64,000 bases of DNA from Paenibacillus sp. IHBB 10380 (GTDB lineage: Bacteria > Bacillota > Bacilli > Paenibacillales > Paenibacillaceae): contig NZ_CP010976.1 in the NCBI RefSeq assembly GCF_000949425.1, positions 2,108,001-2,172,000 on the forward strand, in the 5' to 3' direction. The position numbers were made by a program, and so were the translations under genes. How positions within the stretch are numbered: position 1 is the stretch's first letter; each line of letters begins with the position of its first letter. The notes below the pieces were generated by a model. That model searched no databases and was not told the DNA's origin. It saw only the letters and a list, made by a program, of their open reading frames with translations. Shown here one piece after another: positions 52,032 to 60,829 of the stretch.

Positions 52032-53480
52032 TTAAGACAGAAAATCTTTGACACGGTTCTTAAACTTTTCCCTGCCTTGATACCCAGTGTATAGACGACT
52101 ATTCACTGTGGAGGAATTTCCAAAGAAAAAACGTTCGTAGACCGTCTGCCTGCCTCCAAACGCACTGACGCTCAGTTCCCACGCCAGTCTGGCTAACTGC
52201 ACATTTTCTTTGGCATCGAAGCCTATGCCTTTCAGGTAACGGTTCAATTGGCCGCGGATTTCAGTGTCAAAATCCTTTTCGTCCGGAATCATAATTAGGC
52301 TGCTCCCACCAATTAATTGGATGATTTCAATCATACGGGGGTACATTTTCGGAAAATAAGCATTGGCAGCAAGGAGCGGCTTCCGATTGGGAAGCATACT
52401 GCCCCACCGGTCAGGAGAAGCCCCCTTCTCGGCTGCAAGCTGCAGCGCCTTGAGCGTTTCCAGCGCGATGATAATCTCTGTCACCTTCTCGATTATATGG
52501 TCATGGCTTTCCAGTCCGGCTACTTCGATCATCATTTCAATGGTTCCCAATAGAAACTCTGTTTTGGCAATGTTTTTACACATAATCTGTGCGCTGGCAT
52601 GGGTATGAAAACGGCTTTCATCGACCAGTTGGAACGCCAGTTTCTCATCCCCACATATAAATACCCGGTCCCATGGGACAAGCGCGTCATCGAAAATGAC
52701 TAGCGTATCCATCTCCTCAAATCGGGAGCTTAGGGGATAGTTATACGCGGATTCGCCGCCAACGAAGCTCTCCCTGCATACGAACCGGACCCCGGGGAGA
52801 TTACTCGGCACTGCAAATGCGAATGTATAAGGACTTTCCTCGGCGTTTGCTGAGGGGAATGGTGGCGGGAATACAAGAATTTCGTCAGAGGTCGCCCCTT
52901 GCGTGTCCAACAGAAAAGCTCCACGGACTACGATCCCATCCTTAGTCTTTTCCACCACATGGGCCGCCTCCGACTCTACAAATGTCTTTAAAAAGGTCGA
53001 CAGCCTGCCTGCCTTCGGTTGGATAAACACGTGCGAAAGGGTGATGTCATTTTCCCGGCAGTATTCATAGTAGCTCCTCAAATTAGAGGCATATTGGGGA
53101 GTTTTCTCTTCCAGAAGCCCCGATGCTGCGGAGAACGCCATAAGGACTGTGTTCATATAATCGGGGGCACGTCCCAGAAAGCCGTGATGAGTGTATGCCC
53201 AAGCCTGCATCATCTCTCTTCTTACAGCAAGCTCCTTCTTCGTCTTTGGCTGCATGAAGGAAAGTCCGACAGGGTCGCCTGTCAACGGTGAAGAATAAGA
53301 CATTTTTGCTTTCCATCTGTCTTCCTGCTGCATATCATACAAAGAAGCTTGAGTCACCATAAGCCCCTTGAAAGCTTTATGCTCCGATATAGTCCCCTTC
53401 ACCTGCTCACCTGCTATCCAGACATCGGGCAAATTCTTATTTATCTGTTCAATATATTGGGTACCATTTTTAACTGACAT
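52032..53480 (-). CDS. 4-hydroxyphenylacetate 3-monooxygenase family protein (HpaB type)
   Basis: A 482-residue flavin-dependent aromatic hydroxylase, oxygenase component. The N-terminal HpaB_N part is seen in NLPDVWIAGEQVKG and YSSPLTGDPVGLSFMQP, the acyl-CoA-dehydrogenase-like central part in FLGRAPDYMNTVLMAFSAAS and SSRFEEMDTLVIFDDALVPW (DxxxVPWxRVF), and the C-terminal ELSVSAFGGRQTVYERFFFG. Such enzymes need FADH2 from a reductase (HpaC), which is not in the window. The start ATG 53480 follows GGGGGTGATT. The gene is followed by a terminator; a polytopic membrane protein is divergent. Substrate may be a phenol, chlorophenol or a phenolic natural product. Confidence 0.86.
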   Translation of the reverse strand: MSVKNGTQYIEQINKNLPDVWIAGEQVKGTISEHKAFKGLMVTQASLYDMQQEDRWKAKMSYSSPLTGDPVGLSFMQPKTKKELAVRREMMQAWAYTHHGFLGRAPDYMNTVLMAFSAASGLLEEKTPQYASNLRSYYEYCRENDITLSHVFIQPKAGRLSTFLKTFVESEAAHVVEKTKDGIVVRGAFLLDTQGATSDEILVFPPPFPSANAEESPYTFAFAVPSNLPGVRFVCRESFVGGESAYNYPLSSRFEEMDTLVIFDDALVPWDRVFICGDEKLAFQLVDESRFHTHASAQIMCKNIAKTEFLLGTIEMMIEVAGLESHDHIIEKVTEIIIALETLKALQLAAEKGASPDRWGSMLPNRKPLLAANAYFPKMYPRMIEIIQLIGGSSLIMIPDEKDFDTEIRGQLNRYLKGIGFDAKENVQLARLAWELSVSAFGGRQTVYERFFFGNSSTVNSRLYTGYQGREKFKNRVKDFLS

Positions 53481-53707
53481 GATCTAATCACCCCCCTCGG
53501 TTCTACGTTACTGTATTCTGATTAAGGCTACTTTGCACAAGCGAATACCTATGATCACTTACTAAAAGAAATCCGTATTTTGTACATATGCCGACACTGC
53601 GTTGCCAGCGCCCCTTATGGTCTACATAGATTGCTTGTTTCATATATATAGACAAGCTAGCTGATTGATGGCCGAAAATTTTCTGAAAAGGATGCGATTG
53701 CCACCAT

Positions 53708-54358
53708 ATGGAGTACCTATTACCGCTAAAATCAGAATATTATCCTCTGTTGTTTGGGGTTGCCCTATTTTGGATTATCGTCTATATTCTTATTATTTAT
53801 AAAGGGTTTAAGGATCAATCCTGTGGAATGCCCCTAGCCTCTATATGTGCAAACATTACTTGGGAATTTCTGTTTACCTTTCTTATGCCGTTTCACCCGC
53901 TTCAGCAAATCGTAACCTTAGTTTGGTTTTTATTAGACTGCATCATTCTGCTCCAATTTCTCTATTATTCAAAAAATTCATATCCAAAACGCACGCTTCA
54001 TGCTTCTGTCTGCTTCTTAATTGTCATAGCATTTCTGCTGCAGTATGGAATGGCAGTTGAATTTCATGATAAAATGGGTATTTATTCGGCCTTTGGCATC
54101 AATCTGCTGATGTCCATCCTCTTCATAAAAATGCTATTGATCAAAGAGCTGCAAGGCCAATCCTTATCTATCGCTTACTTCAAAATGATAGGCACCTTGT
54201 GCGCCTCCATCCTCTGCTATTCGATCTACCCGCAATCCATTTTATTAACGATTATGTATATTCTGATCTTTATACTGGACGTTGTGTACATCCTGCTGGT
54301 CTATAACAAATCAATCAAAATCATTCACATGTCGACTATCTATAAAAAGCCTATGTGA
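53708..54358 (+). CDS. Seven-helix membrane protein resembling the Pyr4/PaxB terpene cyclase family
   Basis: A 216-residue protein with about seven hydrophobic helices. Helix 3 carries GMPLASICANITWEFLFTF and the next WFLLDCIILLQFLYY; the last helices end DVVYILLVYNKSIKI. Fungal membrane-bound terpene cyclases (Pyr4, PaxB, AtmB) have the same helix count, similar length and a GMP/NxxWE motif with an acidic residue, and bacterial homologs exist. This is pattern-based and needs a profile search. The gene diverges from the HpaB-type hydroxylase, which often acts on aromatic rings, so the two could belong to one small natural-product pathway. The ribosome binding site is weak (AAGGATG, 12 bases). 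Confidence 0.5.
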   Translation: MEYLLPLKSEYYPLLFGVALFWIIVYILIIYKGFKDQSCGMPLASICANITWEFLFTFLMPFHPLQQIVTLVWFLLDCIILLQFLYYSKNSYPKRTLHASVCFLIVIAFLLQYGMAVEFHDKMGIYSAFGINLLMSILFIKMLLIKELQGQSLSIAYFKMIGTLCASILCYSIYPQSILLTIMYILIFILDVVYILLVYNKSIKIIHMSTIYKKPM

Positions 54359-54546
54359 TTTATGAAATAGATACCCATTTATGATTTAAGACTTTCTTCC
54401 CACCCGTTGTCGGAGTATACGAAACAGCATAGGCTTTAGTATCAAAAACACCCACTATCGTTGCTATTGCACCCTACACACCTTCCATATGGCACAGAAC
54501 TCCAAATCGTATCCTAACTATTTAAATTACTTAAACGACATGGCGA
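54359..54546. other. Intergenic between membrane protein and toxin-locus tail
   Basis: About 190 bp, AT-rich, with no gene or terminator seen with confidence. Confidence 0.4.
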
Positions 54547-54801
54547 TCAAGTCGATTTTATTTCGTACAGATCGTCTTGAAGCAAAATGCTGACGGAATC
54601 TTTTCCTTCAATTATGACCCTTGTGTCGAATAAGGAAGGAGCTCGTCCGTCAGGGAACCAAGGCCGATGTTTGTCCACCACAATCAAAGCCCCTTCTGCA
54701 TCGCCGAGCGGTGCGAATTGCTGTCCGTCCTCTCCCCACAGGTTAAGTTGGAACGCATTGATAAGCTTCCGCGCGAGTAGATCTCTTACCCTCACCCGCA
54801 C
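54547..54801 (-). CDS. Hypothetical protein fragment in the immunity-gene array
   Basis: An open frame of up to 84 codons reading INAFQLNLWGEDGQQFAPLG then IVVDKHRPWFPDGRAPSLFD and a final SVSILLQDDLYEIKST. It is soluble, mixed alpha/beta and protein-like. Upstream the frame is low-complexity (RVRVRDLLARK) and has no ribosome binding site, so the true start is unclear and the gene may be truncated. Its place at the end of the toxin/immunity array suggests a former immunity or toxin tail. Family not recognised. Confidence 0.35.
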   Translation of the reverse strand: MRVRVRDLLARKLINAFQLNLWGEDGQQFAPLGDAEGALIVVDKHRPWFPDGRAPSLFDTRVIIEGKDSVSILLQDDLYEIKST

Positions 54802-54891
54802 CCTCAGCCTTACCTGGTTGTATTACCTACTCACTAAAGGGGGAATGTCAATCAGAGTGCAACCTTATCTTAGCCATGTTACCAGATACTT

Positions 54892-55301
54892 TTATGATTG
54901 AATTTTTTCAAGAAAGTTTTCGAGCATTCTCTTTACTGCCACCCCAGCCTTTGGGATCAAATCATTAACTCGGTGTAATATGTGTGGATTGCCTAGTATC
55001 ATTTTCTTGCTTTCTGGGGTGGTGAAACTCCTTAAAGTATCAACACATGTCTCGAATTGTTCCTCATCTTCAGTACTAAGCAATGATAATAGAATTTCCA
55101 GTTCATGCATATTACAGTTACTATCCAGACAATACGCTATTTTTTTCTGCCATTCTAGCGATTTGGTAAGTACTTCATTCGATAATTGCTCCCAATCTTG
55201 TGGGCTGAACTTCGATAACCTTTCAGATACCATTACACATCCTACCAAAAATCAGTAGAATTTTGATATTCCGTTATAAGTTCATCTACTTCTTTATACA
55301 A
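54892..55301 (-). pseudogene. Damaged copy of an orphan immunity gene
   Basis: Starting from TTG 55301 (after GAGGTGA) the minus strand reads YKEVDELITEYQNSTDFW, then hits TAG, while the body (GCVMVSERLSKFSPQDWEQ to the end at 54892) continues in another frame. Compared with the intact paralog at 56404-56817 it is about 75% similar by eye in the body (for example QLSNEVLTKSLEWQKKIAYC versus QLSSKVLTNSLEWQRKLAYC) and a few bases are lost near 55240. It follows the toxin-tip fragment at 55352-55648, the same order as the intact pair. Confidence 0.6.
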
Positions 55302-55351
55302 TTTAGTCACCTCTTTCTGATTATTTTAGTAGAAATAAACAGATAGCTCAT

Positions 55352-55648
55352 TTAGTTTAAACCTGTCGTGTGAACACCACCAGTAGGGAATCCTGAAATT
55401 ACCTTATCTCCACCTTTTATTACTTCTATTTCGACCCCATTCACTGTACTTCTATGTGAATCAACCACAGATTCGTTACTACCTAATTCTAGACTATTGT
55501 TCGCAAATATAAAAAGGTGCTTGTTCGCTTCTGTCCTAGGGATTTTCAACACTAGCGAGTAAGTACTTGTATTAAATAGAGACCCCGATTGTAATCCTCT
55601 TTCGATTTTGGGCATGAAAAAAAGACTCATTCCTAACTCATGAATCAA
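55352..55648 (-). pseudogene. Orphan toxin C-terminal tip, copy A
   Basis: A 98-codon frame ending NGVEIEVIKGGDKVISGFPT and GGVHTTGLN. Its final 30 residues align with the tip at 56846-57030 (VEIDVLKIGDDVTSGYPTGN). It lacks the VgrG body and a ribosome binding site, so it is a displaced tip rather than a full gene. An immunity relic follows it downstream. Confidence 0.5.
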
Positions 55649-55832
55649 GTAGGAATAAGCCTTTAAAGGTTTAATAAGTGATTGTACGATCTTGTTGTTA
55701 TGATTTATACCTAATAGATTAATATTATCTATCGAATTTACACAAAATCTATAATCACAATTTTGAAGTTAGTTAAATATTATTACTTTTAAGTATTTAT
55801 ATGCTTTTTATCAGACAAATTGCTAATTACTA
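55649..55832. other. Short AT-rich gap
   Basis: No feature seen apart from AT-rich sequence. Confidence 0.4.
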
Positions 55833-56195
55833 TTAATCAAAACAAAAATCTAAACGTCCAACTTTTACCTCAACATATTTTCCATCAAGAAATCCATATT
55901 CAAATAAATATTCCCTATCAATAGCAAAATCTAATATTGAGCTAATAATTCCATTATCAATATCAAGAATTCCAAATATTGAATAAGAAAAGGTGCCTTT
56001 ACTTAATATACTTTTCTCATGTATATTAGATTCTTCTATCTCAATATCATCATAAAGTTCTATCTCAACTTCTGTTTCCTCATCTTTAGGTATATTAATT
56101 CCAATATTTACAAAACCTGTAATAGTTACTTTTCCAATCTGGATTGTTACTTCCTCATCATCTTCAATTTCCTTAATCACACAATTGTATTTCAT
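55833..56195 (-). CDS. Acidic small protein, candidate immunity protein
   Basis: A 120-residue, strongly acidic protein (about 30 Glu/Asp) starting at ATG 56195 after AAGGAGAG. It opens MKYNCVIKEIEDDEEVTIQI and KVTITGFVNIGINIPKDEET and closes VEVKVGRLDFCFD; it is mostly beta strand. Size, acidity and place within the toxin/immunity array fit an immunity protein for a basic nuclease or other toxin. No family recognised, and no matching toxin is next to it. A 30-bp copy of the vgrG body lies just upstream (56320-56349). Confidence 0.55.
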   Translation of the reverse strand: MKYNCVIKEIEDDEEVTIQIGKVTITGFVNIGINIPKDEETEVEIELYDDIEIEESNIHEKSILSKGTFSYSIFGILDIDNGIISSILDFAIDREYLFEYGFLDGKYVEVKVGRLDFCFD

Positions 56196-56319
56196 TAAAT
56201 ATTCTCTCCTTACTTTGGATTAATACCTTTATATTTTCGCCATTTAACATCTTCCAAAAAATTTTACCACTCTCGGTATGAAAAGTAGTTATAAAACCTT
56301 CATTATTTGGTCAAGTGAA

Positions 56320-56349
56320 TAATGTCTGTCTCGCCGTCTAGAATCATAC
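56320..56349 (-). repeat. 30-bp exact copy of part of the vgrG gene
   Basis: Identical over 30 bp to 59321-59350, which encodes the stretch SMILDGETDI in the VgrG-toxin. It marks the join of a former vgrG copy and is the likely crossover point of toxin-tip shuffling. Confidence 0.85.
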
Positions 56350-56403
56350 ATTTTAATAAGTTTAGGAGTTTATATAATCTATTTTACAGACTCGTCTGAT
56401 ACT

Positions 56404-56817
56404 TTATGAATGAATTTTCATAAGAAATTCTTCAAGTATTTTCTTTACTGCTACGCCTGCTTTAGGTAGCAAATCATTAACTCGATGCAGTATGGATGGA
56501 TTGTCTAATATCATTTGCTTACTTTCTGGGGTCGTAAAACTTCGTAGAGTATCTATGCATATCTCGAATAGTTCCTCATCTTTAGTACTGATCAACAATA
56601 ATAGAATTTTCAATTCATACATATTGCAGTTACTATCCAAACAATACGCTAGTTTTCTTTGCCATTCTAATGAGTTAGTAAGCACTTTACTTGATAATTG
56701 CTCCCAATCTCGTGGGCTGAACTCTGACAGTATCTCACTTGCAATTATACAACCATCGTCGTACCATGAGTCCACCGTTGTATCGGCTGATATGAGATTA
56801 TCCAATTCTCTATACAT
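56404..56817 (-). CDS. Immunity-like helical protein (intact copy)
   Basis: About 137 residues from ATG 56817 (MYRELDNLISADTTVDSWYD) after AAAGGTGGG; an in-frame ATG at 56895 lies in the toxin-tip fragment. All-helical, with DWEQLSSKVLTNSLEWQRKL and ILDNPSILHRVNDLLPKAGV. It is preceded within 30 bp by the C-terminal toxin tip at 56846-57030, the standard toxin-immunity order. A damaged second copy is at 54892-55301. It probably neutralises that tip. The family is not one I can name. Confidence 0.6.
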   Translation of the reverse strand: MYRELDNLISADTTVDSWYDDGCIIASEILSEFSPRDWEQLSSKVLTNSLEWQRKLAYCLDSNCNMYELKILLLLISTKDEELFEICIDTLRSFTTPESKQMILDNPSILHRVNDLLPKAGVAVKKILEEFLMKIHS

Positions 56818-56845
56818 GTTAACCCACCTTTCATTTTCATAAGTT

Positions 56846-57030
56846 TTAACAGCCTGATGGGCGAGGTGCATTAACGTTACCTGTTGGGTAACCACTAGTT
56901 ACATCATCACCAATTTTGAGGACATCAATCTCCACAACGTTTACTACTGTTTTATGCCAAGTTGCTCCGTCTCTTAATCTTGTTGATATAGCTGGTTACG
57001 TCTTTCATGTTCTGCCCCCAACCGAAATTT
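56846..57030 (-). pseudogene. Orphan toxin C-terminal tip, copy B
   Basis: Minus-strand remnant RDGATWHKTVVNVVEIDVLK then IGDDVTSGYPTGNVNAPRPS and GC, ending at TAA 56846; upstream (FRLGAEHERRNQL) it is in another frame. The VEIDVLKIGDDVTSGYPTGN part matches copy A. The tip directly precedes its immunity gene (start 56817). Confidence 0.55.
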
Positions 57031-57622
57031 TTTTAACGAATTTCGGACTATATTAGAGGGCAAGATGGCTAGCCTTACAACGTTGCCTTACCTGTATATG
57101 TTGACTGGTCGTCACCAGATTTCTTTCCTGTACCGTAATCATCGTTGCAAGGGTTAGTTAAGTTGCGGACAAAGTCCTATTCTTTGCATAACACCTTTAC
57201 TATAGTTGTCGTGCTATCCATCTTGAAAGGTGCGATTTTTTTCTTTCTCAGTATCACTATCGTTATGTGGTATTCTACAGTTACGAGTAATTTTGAAAAA
57301 ACCGCAAGATAGCAAATGTAACAAAAAACAGATCAATCATGGTGGTGTCTGACCATAATCGACCTGTTTTATGTAACGCTTTAGCGTTATTTAGGTTATA
57401 ATTGTCAAGCATTATTGTGCGCACAAACGAAATGACGAAATCTTTATACGGGTATTACATGGGTTAGATGTGTTATTGGTTGAATGATGGATTCATTCGG
57501 CACTGGGTATCCCCCAACAACTAACGCTTAATAATATTTAATTATAATCATACTTGAACCAAAACAAGGGTCATAATCTGATGATATTTTCCCTGAAATA
57601 TTGATGTTCTGTTATTCCGTGT
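57031..57622. other. Intergenic region inside the array, with hairpins
   Basis: About 590 bp without an intact gene. A CCGAAATT / AATTTCGG hairpin lies near 57030-57055 (CCGAAATT-N8-AATTTCGG). A bidirectional terminator lies at 57327-57368. No recognised gene. Confidence 0.4.
57327..57368. terminator. Bidirectional terminator-like hairpin
   Basis: AACAGATCAATCATGGT (57327-57343) pairs with ACCATAATCGACCTGTT (57352-57368) with G-U pairs and three substitutions; A-run before and TTTT after. Confidence 0.6.
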
Positions 57623-57940
57623 CTAAACGGAAAGTAGTTTTTCAATATTGGGGATTATACTAATAATATAGTCTTTAATAAATTGATTATGGTATTCTGA
57701 TTGAATTTTAGAATAGATATATATGCCAACATCTTCGTGATATACCAAATTGAATTCAACACCATTCTTATTGCAATCTGCTATCCGTGAGTATATTCCT
57801 TCTATTACATCTACTATATCACAACTATCGTCCTTTAAAACCCCGAGAACAATTTCAAAATCATCAAAATATTCTAACTCAACTAAATAAAATTCCAACT
57901 GTTCAAATCGGTTTACAACCTCTGCTATTCGGACTCCCAA
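57623..57940 (-). CDS. Candidate immunity protein of the VgrG-toxin
   Basis: A 105-residue acidic protein beginning at TTG 57940, ten bases after the toxin stop, with AGGTGATG just upstream, so translation is likely coupled. It reads VVNRFEQLEFYLVELEYFDD and ends IKDYIISIIPNIEKLLSV. Its position directly behind the toxin domain, small size and acidity are the classic marks of a cognate immunity gene. Family not recognised. Its expression would protect the producing cell from the tip domain of the neighbouring 937-residue protein. Confidence 0.65.
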   Translation of the reverse strand: MGVRIAEVVNRFEQLEFYLVELEYFDDFEIVLGVLKDDSCDIVDVIEGIYSRIADCNKNGVEFNLVYHEDVGIYIYSKIQSEYHNQFIKDYIISIIPNIEKLLSV

Positions 57941-57950
57941 AATTCATCAC

Positions 57951-60764
57951 CTACTCTAACCCTAATTTTTGATTAACACTCTTTCTTGATCTCTGAGAGC
58001 TACCAAGAATATAGTTATAAATTTCATCTCCAGAGTAACCCTTCTTCTTGGCGATATCTATTATCTCATTCCATGATTTATTGGGTTCTTTCCAAAACAA
58101 TTCATTTGCTCCTTCTAAATCTGACATTAGCTCCCTTGCTTCTGTTCTATATTTGTTACGCAGATCAAATGCCTGTCTAGCTTGTTTCTCTAATTGGAGA
58201 TTTGAATCAATCAAACTCGGAATACTTCGCTCCTGTCTTAAGTACCACTGTCTAGCTTCAACATCACTTAACGAGTGTTTAGGAATGCCGTTTACCGTGT
58301 TTGTAGGTTTACCCGGCCCCTCAACCTTACCTGGTCGTGTTACTTTTTGATTAGGTAATTTAACGCCGGTACTTGGTTTCATAATAGTGGGAACCTTTAT
58401 ACCTCCGACTACTGTTGATGCCAATCCAAAGCTACTCAACCAGTGTTCTTTGGAATAGGCTCCTCCTTCTGGGTTAATGGTACCTTTTATAGGACTTACT
58501 ATAAGTCCTATAGTTAAATAATCAAGGTAATTCAAGAAGGAGTCGTTCCTCTTCGCAGTACGTTCTGCAGCGGCATCATATATTCCTTTGGGTATACCCG
58601 ACGTTAAATAGTTTAACATGTCACCCGCTGAATCCCGTGCTTTATCTCCCCGGTCTTTTGCAGCCGACACAATATCAGTGCCAATTTCTCCAAAACTATC
58701 AATTGATTTCTTAAATCCATTTCTCGTATCCATACACATCAGTTGATTATAAGCATCTGCCTCATCTTGTAACTTCTGAAGTTTTCTATTTTCTTCTTGT
58801 TGTATCCATCTCTCCCTGACGTTCTCTGGTATGTTGTAATAGGTTGTCTCTATTTCCTTCATCACTTGATTCATTTGTAGTAATAAGTCCTTCAGCGAAG
58901 TTGGGCTTTTCAAATTTCTTGCAGAAGTAAATACCTTTCCCCAGAACATCGAGGAATAGTAGTTCTCCTCTGCCTTCTGCTCCTTGAGGTGATTTACGAA
59001 TCCTCCATAAATCTGTAGCGCCAACGACTTCATCGACCCCACCGTCGGTGTTGCTCCCAACATTCCTAAGGATAAGCTGGTGGCGGCTACCTTAGCCATA
59101 GGGCCTATTACAGGTACCATGCCTAGTAAGGCCAAACCAACTTTGAGCAAGGCCCCTTGGTCCGGAGCGACGGAGGCCGTGATGGTTGGTGTTGTCGTTG
59201 CGGCTGACTGTGCCGCTTCGTAGGCCTCGATGGTCATGAGTGGTGGTTCTGGCATCGGCGGTAGATCTGCTACGAAGACAGGGGCTTTGACGCTACCCGT
59301 TTGTTGGATGCTTGGAGATTTAATGTCTGTCTCGCCGTCTAGAATCATACTACTGCTTCCACCGCGCAGGTAGATTGCTTGTCCCGCTTGTACATTCAGC
59401 TTATCTCCAGCCTTAACCTGCAAAGCTCCCCCACTTATCGCTACATGACCTGAACTCTCAATGAGGATGTCTCCGTCATTCAGGGAGATAATTAGGCCCT
59501 CGCTTGCACTAAGCTTTAGCTCTTGTTGTCCAAGACGAACTTCCTTACCTACGGCAGTACCCCACACTTTCTCACCAGGGGTCATCTTCCCTGTCTGCTG
59601 GGGAATAGAGCCTTGGACATAGGCCTGTCCTTCCCAAACACTTGGGATATACAGTTGCGCAAGATCCCCTCGCTCAGGCATACTGTATAGTCCACTCTGT
59701 CCATCCGCTACATATGCAGTTGCTACTGAGAACCAGCACTTGCTTCTTGCATCTACGGGTGTTTCACCTTCATCTATGGTCAGTTGAAGCTGCACCTCAT
59801 CCTGCTTCACATCCAATACCTTACCGCTTAGTGTCACACCTGTGATTCGTTTATTTGCTAGTGGGCGTTGTTTAAGTTGCTCTTCTGGCACTAGTTGATA
59901 GGTCGTTGTTAGAACCGCATCTTGCATCCGCGTCTCTGCAGCGGCGACCTTAAGTTCACCGCCATCTCCCAATATTACACTATCTCCCAGCGCATAGTGG
60001 CTGTGACTTTCCATGATGTATGCCGTATATCCATACGTACTTTCTCCATCAGTCCAGGAATGATCTGCCCGCTCTTCTCTACCTCTATTTATACCTCTAT
60101 CTCTATCTTCATCAAATAAACGGACATGTCCTAATATCTTCTTCAACCGATAGGAGCTTTCCTCTTCTATTTCCCACAGTCTTCCTTCCGGTACACCGAA
60201 GAACACCTTCGGTGATGCCGCAGTCACTTCAGGAATAACCACGGTCCCGAACCGTGCTGCCATACGCTTGATGAACGCCCAGTCTGTCTCATCATATTGT
60301 AGCGTGAATTCCTCAAGTTTAGCAGTACCCGATGCCATATCGATGACATCTGCATAGAGGTAGTCTGCTAAAATCTGTTCCAACAGTGCACTGTAAGTGA
60401 GATCCACATTCTGATACGAACGACGTCTGGGCTTCCAATCCAGTTGCGAACTATGTGAGATGGCTTCCAGCTCGAACCGATAGACACCATTTACACGATG
60501 CACCGCTAGATCTGTGAGTACTCCGTGAAATAGTCGTCTAACCTCTCGTCCCTCTTTATCCACTTGCCTAATGGCAATAGGCTCACGATCCGTCTCACCC
60601 TTGATACACTGTTCCCCTTGCTCCTCAGGTAATATTCCACTGACATACAAAGTGGCGTGATCATTCATCTTACGGATGATTCGTACCTCTTGCAGGGTCT
60701 GCGCCTCATACGGCCAGTATAGCCGAATATGTTCGTAGCCCACCTGCTCTTGAATTGTACTCAT
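57951..60764 (-). CDS. VgrG/Pvc8-type spike protein with C-terminal toxin domain
   Basis: A 937-residue protein. Residues 1-300 follow the phage gpD/VgrG core (YEHIRLYWPYEAQTLQEVRI, YSALLEQILADYLYADVI, QYDETDWAFIKRMAARFGTV); about 310-420 is a gp5-type OB fold (GKVLDVKQDEVQLQL) with the typical QLYIPSVWEGQAYVQGS; about 430-500 is the beta-helix-like needle with VAISGGALQVKAGDKLNVQA. A Pro/Ala-rich stretch and a hydrophobic region (LLKVGLALLGMVPVIGPMAK, about 570-610) lead to a helical middle and a C-terminal toxin region (about 835-937: RQWYLRQERSIPSLIDSNLQ, NELFWKEPNKSWNEIIDIAK, IYNYILGSSQRSRKSVNQ). It would be loaded onto a contractile or other spike apparatus and deliver the tip into a target cell. 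Toxin activity unknown. Start ATG 60764 follows GGGGAG. Confidence 0.75.
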   Translation of the reverse strand: MSTIQEQVGYEHIRLYWPYEAQTLQEVRIIRKMNDHATLYVSGILPEEQGEQCIKGETDREPIAIRQVDKEGREVRRLFHGVLTDLAVHRVNGVYRFELEAISHSSQLDWKPRRRSYQNVDLTYSALLEQILADYLYADVIDMASGTAKLEEFTLQYDETDWAFIKRMAARFGTVVIPEVTAASPKVFFGVPEGRLWEIEEESSYRLKKILGHVRLFDEDRDRGINRGREERADHSWTDGESTYGYTAYIMESHSHYALGDSVILGDGGELKVAAAETRMQDAVLTTTYQLVPEEQLKQRPLANKRITGVTLSGKVLDVKQDEVQLQLTIDEGETPVDARSKCWFSVATAYVADGQSGLYSMPERGDLAQLYIPSVWEGQAYVQGSIPQQTGKMTPGEKVWGTAVGKEVRLGQQELKLSASEGLIISLNDGDILIESSGHVAISGGALQVKAGDKLNVQAGQAIYLRGGSSSMILDGETDIKSPSIQQTGSVKAPVFVADLPPMPEPPLMTIEAYEAAQSAATTTPTITASVAPDQGALLKVGLALLGMVPVIGPMAKVAATSLSLGMLGATPTVGSMKSLALQIYGGFVNHLKEQKAEENYYSSMFWGKVFTSARNLKSPTSLKDLLLQMNQVMKEIETTYYNIPENVRERWIQQEENRKLQKLQDEADAYNQLMCMDTRNGFKKSIDSFGEIGTDIVSAAKDRGDKARDSAGDMLNYLTSGIPKGIYDAAAERTAKRNDSFLNYLDYLTIGLIVSPIKGTINPEGGAYSKEHWLSSFGLASTVVGGIKVPTIMKPSTGVKLPNQKVTRPGKVEGPGKPTNTVNGIPKHSLSDVEARQWYLRQERSIPSLIDSNLQLEKQARQAFDLRNKYRTEARELMSDLEGANELFWKEPNKSWNEIIDIAKKKGYSGDEIYNYILGSSQRSRKSVNQKLGLE
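59321..59350 (-). repeat. Source copy of the 30-bp vgrG repeat
   Basis: Exact copy of 56320-56349, in the needle part of the toxin-tipped VgrG gene. Confidence 0.85.
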
Positions 60765-60829
60765 TAGCTTTTCTCTCCCCCCTTTCCTCTTTCACTCCTC
60801 TTCCACTCTGTGTAGATAGGATGAGAGAT

